Assembly: GCA_947489925.1 (NCBI GenBank)
Contig: CANLFK010000025.1
Span: 1-16,638 of the forward strand
Direction of reading: 5' to 3'
Source: Candidatus Caenarcanales bacterium
GTDB lineage: Bacteria > Cyanobacteriota > Vampirovibrionia > Caenarcaniphilales > Caenarcanaceae
DNA length: 16,638 nt
Both the position numbers and the translations under genes were made by a program. Every line of letters begins with the position of its first letter. Position 1 is the first letter of the stretch. Positions 14,413 through 16,638 of the stretch are shown here, piece by piece. Below the pieces are notes generated by a model. That model saw nothing but the letters and a program-made list of their open reading frames with translations. It was not told where the DNA came from and did not search any database.

Positions 14413-15300
14413 TTGGAATTAAAAAGCTTTTTAGCCGAAAAGAAAACTTTAGTCGAGGAATTCTTAAAAGAAGCTCTCAGCGAAAAGCCTTTGGCTAATA
14501 ATTTGTGGAAAGCAATGGCTTATAGCTGTTTAAATGGTGGTAAAAGATTAAGAGGGATTTTGTGTTTAAGTGTTTTTGAAGCTTTAAAACCAAATCCAAA
14601 TAATTGGAAAAAAGCTTTGCCTATTGCGGCTGGCTTGGAATGTATTCATAGTATGAGTTTGATTCATGATGATTTGCCTTGTATGGATAATGATAATTTG
14701 AGGCGTGGAAAACCAACTTGCCATATTGCTTTTGATGAGGCAACCGCTTTATTAGCTGGAGATGCTCTTTTAATTGAAGGTTTAGGTTTATGCTTGCAAG
14801 CTGATTTACCACCTAAAATATTATTGACAATCAATCAAGAAATAATAAAATCAATCGGAGCATCGGGCATGACTGGCGGACAAATGCTGGATTTAAATTA
14901 TACAAATCTTGAGATTAAAGAATTAGAAATATTAGAAAATATACATAAATTAAAGACTGGAGTATTTTTGAAAGCCAGTATTATGAGCGGAGCTTTAGCG
15001 GCTGAAGCCAATGAATTAGAATTAAAAGCTTTTGAAAAATATGCTCTCAATATTGGTTTAGCTTTTCAGATTATTGATGATTTGCTCGATTTAGAAAGTG
15101 ATTCAGTAACTTTAGGCAAAACAGCGGGTAAAGATTTAGCTCAAAATAAAAATACTTATCCTAAACTTCTTGGAATTAATCAATCAAAATTAAAAGCCCA
15201 AGAATTAATAGTCGAAGCAAAAAAAGCCTTATTAGAAATTAATATTTCTTTTCCGCCTTTGCATCAAATTGCTGACTATATAATTTCTCGTAATTATTAA
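14413..15300 (+). CDS. Short-chain prenyl diphosphate synthase (geranylgeranyl or farnesyl diphosphate synthase)
   Basis: This 295-residue enzyme condenses isopentenyl diphosphate with allylic diphosphates to give FPP (ispA type) or GGPP (crtE type), the primer for longer polyprenyls. Motifs: NGGKRLRG (41-48), first aspartate-rich motif DDLPCMD (86-92) with the two-residue spacing of type II bacterial/plant enzymes, then RRGKPTCH (97-104), LAGDALL (114-120), GGQMLDL (155-161), KTG (181-183) and second aspartate-rich motif DDLLD (222-226). The residue five before the first motif is M81. Cyanobacterial and plant GGPP synthases have Met there, while typical bacterial FPP synthases have an aromatic residue, so GGPP is favoured by inference. 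The start is TTG 14413; the frame is open upstream to 14344 without a standard start. The next gene follows 6 bp after the stop. Confidence 0.9.
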   Translation: MELKSFLAEKKTLVEEFLKEALSEKPLANNLWKAMAYSCLNGGKRLRGILCLSVFEALKPNPNNWKKALPIAAGLECIHSMSLIHDDLPCMDNDNLRRGKPTCHIAFDEATALLAGDALLIEGLGLCLQADLPPKILLTINQEIIKSIGASGMTGGQMLDLNYTNLEIKELEILENIHKLKTGVFLKASIMSGALAAEANELELKAFEKYALNIGLAFQIIDDLLDLESDSVTLGKTAGKDLAQNKNTYPKLLGINQSKLKAQELIVEAKKALLEINISFPPLHQIADYIISRNY

Positions 15301-15306
15301 TTAATA

Positions 15307-15723
15307 ATGAATTGCAAAAATAATAAACTTGAACAAATATTAAAAGCTTTTGATGAAGAAGTTGAAACAAATTTAATATTGCCTTATTCCGAAATTGAAA
15401 AAAAGAGCAAAGCTTTAAGCAATAGTCTAAAAAGATGTTTTGAATCAGCTCGAAACTCTCAGCGGTTTAATAGAGCTTTTGAGTTAGGCTTAGAAAGTAA
15501 AGAAAAAAATTTAAATACTAAAGCAAAAGAAGAATTATTAGACAATATAAGAAAAGAGTTTGAAGAAATAGACTTTATGATTTTCCGTGAATTCGTCAGG
15601 CTTTTGAGGGCTTGTTCTTTACATATTAGCGGTAATATTTCTGGAGAAATTCGCCAACAATATAATAAAACTTTTAAAGAAAAAAGATTAGAGCTAGCCT
15701 TTGACTGCGGATTAAATTCTTAA
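15307..15723 (+). CDS. Hypothetical helical protein
   Basis: I do not recognise this 138-residue protein. It is highly charged, rich in Lys, Glu and Arg, and looks entirely alpha-helical, with heptad-like stretches (residues about 5-60 and 62-110) and no signal peptide or membrane segment, so it is probably cytoplasmic. Four cysteines are scattered (C3, C44, C107, C134) without a metal-binding spacing. The ATG lies 6 bp after the stop of the prenyl synthase gene and has no Shine-Dalgarno, so translation is probably coupled and the two genes share a transcript. Codon use matches its neighbours, supporting a real gene. A role connected to isoprenoid synthesis is possible from linkage only. Confidence 0.6.
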   Translation: MNCKNNKLEQILKAFDEEVETNLILPYSEIEKKSKALSNSLKRCFESARNSQRFNRAFELGLESKEKNLNTKAKEELLDNIRKEFEEIDFMIFREFVRLLRACSLHISGNISGEIRQQYNKTFKEKRLELAFDCGLNS

Positions 15724-15738
15724 AATTTGGAATTTGGA

Positions 15739-15806
15739 TTATTAGATTTTCCTTTCGTTGAACTGACATTAGTGTAATAATCTTAATGTCAAAAAATCCT
15801 AATAAA
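15739..15806. repeat. Nested inverted repeat in the intergenic region
   Basis: TGACATTA (15764-15771) and TAATGTCA (15784-15791) form a perfect 8-bp inverted repeat with a 12-nt loop. A weaker outer pair, ATTATTAGATT upstream and AATCCTAATAA downstream, extends the fold imperfectly. No T tract follows on the plus strand, so it is not a standard terminator for the upstream pair of genes. It could be an operator or a processing structure. Confidence 0.35.
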
Positions 15807-15851
15807 AGCATATTGATACTAAACTTTTGGCTAGAAAATAGGTAGTTCTCT

Positions 15852-15879
15852 TTGCATTATAGCTAAAAGAATATACAAT
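15852..15879 (+). promoter_or_regulatory. Candidate promoter of the thioredoxin-like gene
   Basis: TTGCAT (15852-15857) and TACAAT (15874-15879, 5 of 6) are 16 bp apart. The start of transcription would be near 15886, about 33 nt before the ATG. The -35 box is poor and the -10 box is good. Confidence 0.35.
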
Positions 15880-15918
15880 AAATTTGAATCACTCAATCTA
15901 CAGAGAGCTTAAATTTTT

Positions 15919-16380
15919 ATGAAAAAAACATCTTTATTTTTATTTTTACTTTGCATTAGTTTAATTTCGACTGGTGCTTGGTCTGCTAAAGGCAAAATGA
16001 AAGCAGCCAGACAAATAACCGAAGAAGATCAAGCTTTAGTTCAATGTATTAAAGAAAAAGGTATTACTATGTATGGCACTTCTTGGTGTCCTCATTGTAA
16101 AGAACAAAAAGCTGAATTTGGCAATTTGTTTAGCGAATTATCATATGTAGACTGCGAAGAAAATCCAAAAGCTTGCAGAGAGAAGAAAGTTACTGGTTAT
16201 CCAACTTGGCTTACTCCTGAAGGTAAAGAAATTCAGCCAGGTAGCATTAAAGAAATCGCTGTTGATGCTGGATGCAATTTAAGTAAAATTAAAGAAGCTA
16301 GCATGAAAAACAAAATGCAAATGGAAGAATCTAAGCCTAACAACATGATCTTGGATAAAAGCGATAAAATCGAACAATAA
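15919..16380 (+). CDS. Secreted thioredoxin-like CPHC protein (VKOR-associated type)
   Basis: A 153-residue exported thiol-disulfide protein. The N-terminus is a signal peptide: MKKT, a hydrophobic core (LFLFLLCISLIS, 6-17), then a likely cleavage after AWSA (20-23). The mature domain has ITMYGTSWCPHCKEQKAEFG (positions 49-68), with the redox pair C57/C60, a strand SYVDCEENPKAC (75-86) and the cis-proline loop GYPTW (93-97). This matches the thioredoxin domain fused to the C-terminus of cyanobacterial VKOR-type enzymes, here as a separate protein. It would pass disulfides between substrates and a VKOR or DsbB-like membrane partner. Extra cysteines C43, C79, C86 and C119 may pair structurally. 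The last 30 residues are charged and Met/Lys-rich. It is monocistronic, with a strong terminator downstream. Confidence 0.88.
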   Translation: MKKTSLFLFLLCISLISTGAWSAKGKMKAARQITEEDQALVQCIKEKGITMYGTSWCPHCKEQKAEFGNLFSELSYVDCEENPKACREKKVTGYPTWLTPEGKEIQPGSIKEIAVDAGCNLSKIKEASMKNKMQMEESKPNNMILDKSDKIEQ

Positions 16381-16413
16381 ACATTTTTTAGTTTAAAACT
16401 TTAATTCAATTTC

Positions 16414-16457
16414 AAAACCAGAATTTCTGACTTAATCGTTTGAGTTCTGGTTTTTTT
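16414..16457 (+). terminator. Rho-independent terminator after the thioredoxin-like gene
   Basis: A perfect 10-bp stem pairs AAAACCAGAA (16414-16423) with TTCTGGTTTT (16445-16454) and can extend inward through T-G and T-A pairs. The T tract runs 16451-16457. It sits 33 nt past the stop codon. Confidence 0.85.
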
Positions 16458-16601
16458 ATTGATTTACTAGCTATAACAATCCCCGATTAAAATAGTCCTT
16501 GAATATTTCATGACTCAACAAACCCCCCAGCCCCCAAGGATTTTGCATGAGTGGGAAAAAGATGATAAAAAGAGCATAGAAAAACAGACTAAGGAATTTC
16601 T

Positions 16602-16638
16602 ATGCAGAATAATTTTATAGAATTTATTAACAAAATAC
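16602..16638 (+). CDS. Start of a transposase-like gene, cut by the window end
   Basis: Only 12 codons are visible (MQNNFIEFINKI), running off the end of the window. AGGA (16592-16595) is 6 nt before the ATG. The DNA from 16592 onward matches the remnant at 14182-14228 at 43 of 47 positions, and the partial last codon begins with C, compatible with the Pro of IPDP in the other copy. It may be the intact parent of that remnant. The ISAs1-type transposase call is tentative because the catalytic part is outside the window. Confidence 0.4.
   Translation, partial: MQNNFIEFINKI

Noticed and set aside
1..16638. CRISPR arrays, tRNA genes, prophage structural genes
   Set aside because: No regularly spaced short repeats, no tRNA-like cloverleaf with a TTCRANY arm, and no phage proteins were found by eye on either strand.

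Overview
The window is AT-rich bacterial DNA with the standard code (TGG for Trp, TAA/TAG/TGA stops). The best lineage clue is the RNA polymerase. RpoB and RpoC resemble cyanobacterial proteins, rpoBC is not preceded by rplJ/rplL, and RpoC carries an insertion of about 600 residues in the trigger loop, the size of the cyanobacterial SI3. Yet rpoC is one intact gene, whereas cyanobacteria and plastids split it into rpoC1 and rpoC2. The cyanobacterial-type solanesyl-diphosphate synthase and the VKOR-type thioredoxin domain point the same way. I infer a non-photosynthetic relative of Cyanobacteria (Melainabacteria/Vampirovibrionia, Sericytochromatia or Margulisbacteria type). No photosynthesis gene is present and the genus cannot be named.

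Layout. Positions 1-337 hold the 3' end of an unrecognised gene that seems to be broken by a frameshift. Positions 433-954 hold a RelE/ParE-type toxin-antitoxin pair on the minus strand, with a palindromic operator. Positions 1033-1216 form a stand-alone 5S rRNA unit with its own promoter and terminator. A near-consensus promoter at 1232-1260 then drives rpoB-rpoC and, 15 bp later, the N-terminal subunit of a split transketolase whose C-terminal partner is not in the window. Positions 11130-11534 are non-coding and hold two copies of a 33-bp direct repeat around a GC-rich hairpin region. Next comes an uncharacterised winged-helix/AAA ATPase (11535-13139), overlapping tail to tail with a long-chain polyprenyl diphosphate synthase on the minus strand (13136-14173). 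A short transposase 5' remnant lies between that gene and a divergent short-chain prenyl diphosphate synthase (14413-15300), which is followed by a helical hypothetical protein. The window ends with a secreted thioredoxin-like CPHC protein, a strong terminator, and the start of a second copy of the transposase-like gene.

How the genes fit together. RpoB and RpoC form the polymerase core. The two prenyl synthases could act in series: the short-chain enzyme makes FPP or GGPP, which the long-chain enzyme extends to a quinone side chain. The secreted CPHC protein probably handles disulfides outside the cytoplasm, alongside a VKOR-like partner encoded elsewhere. The 5' edge, the 11.1-11.5 kb gap, the 14.2 kb gap and the 3' edge are the plastic parts, marked by the toxin-antitoxin pair, repeats and insertion-sequence traces. 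I found no clear new multi-gene system. The items most worth a second look are the unsplit rpoC with a cyanobacterial-size SI3, the orphan 5S unit, the lone transketolase half in the rpoBC operon, the duplicated transposase 5' end and the direct-repeat interval.
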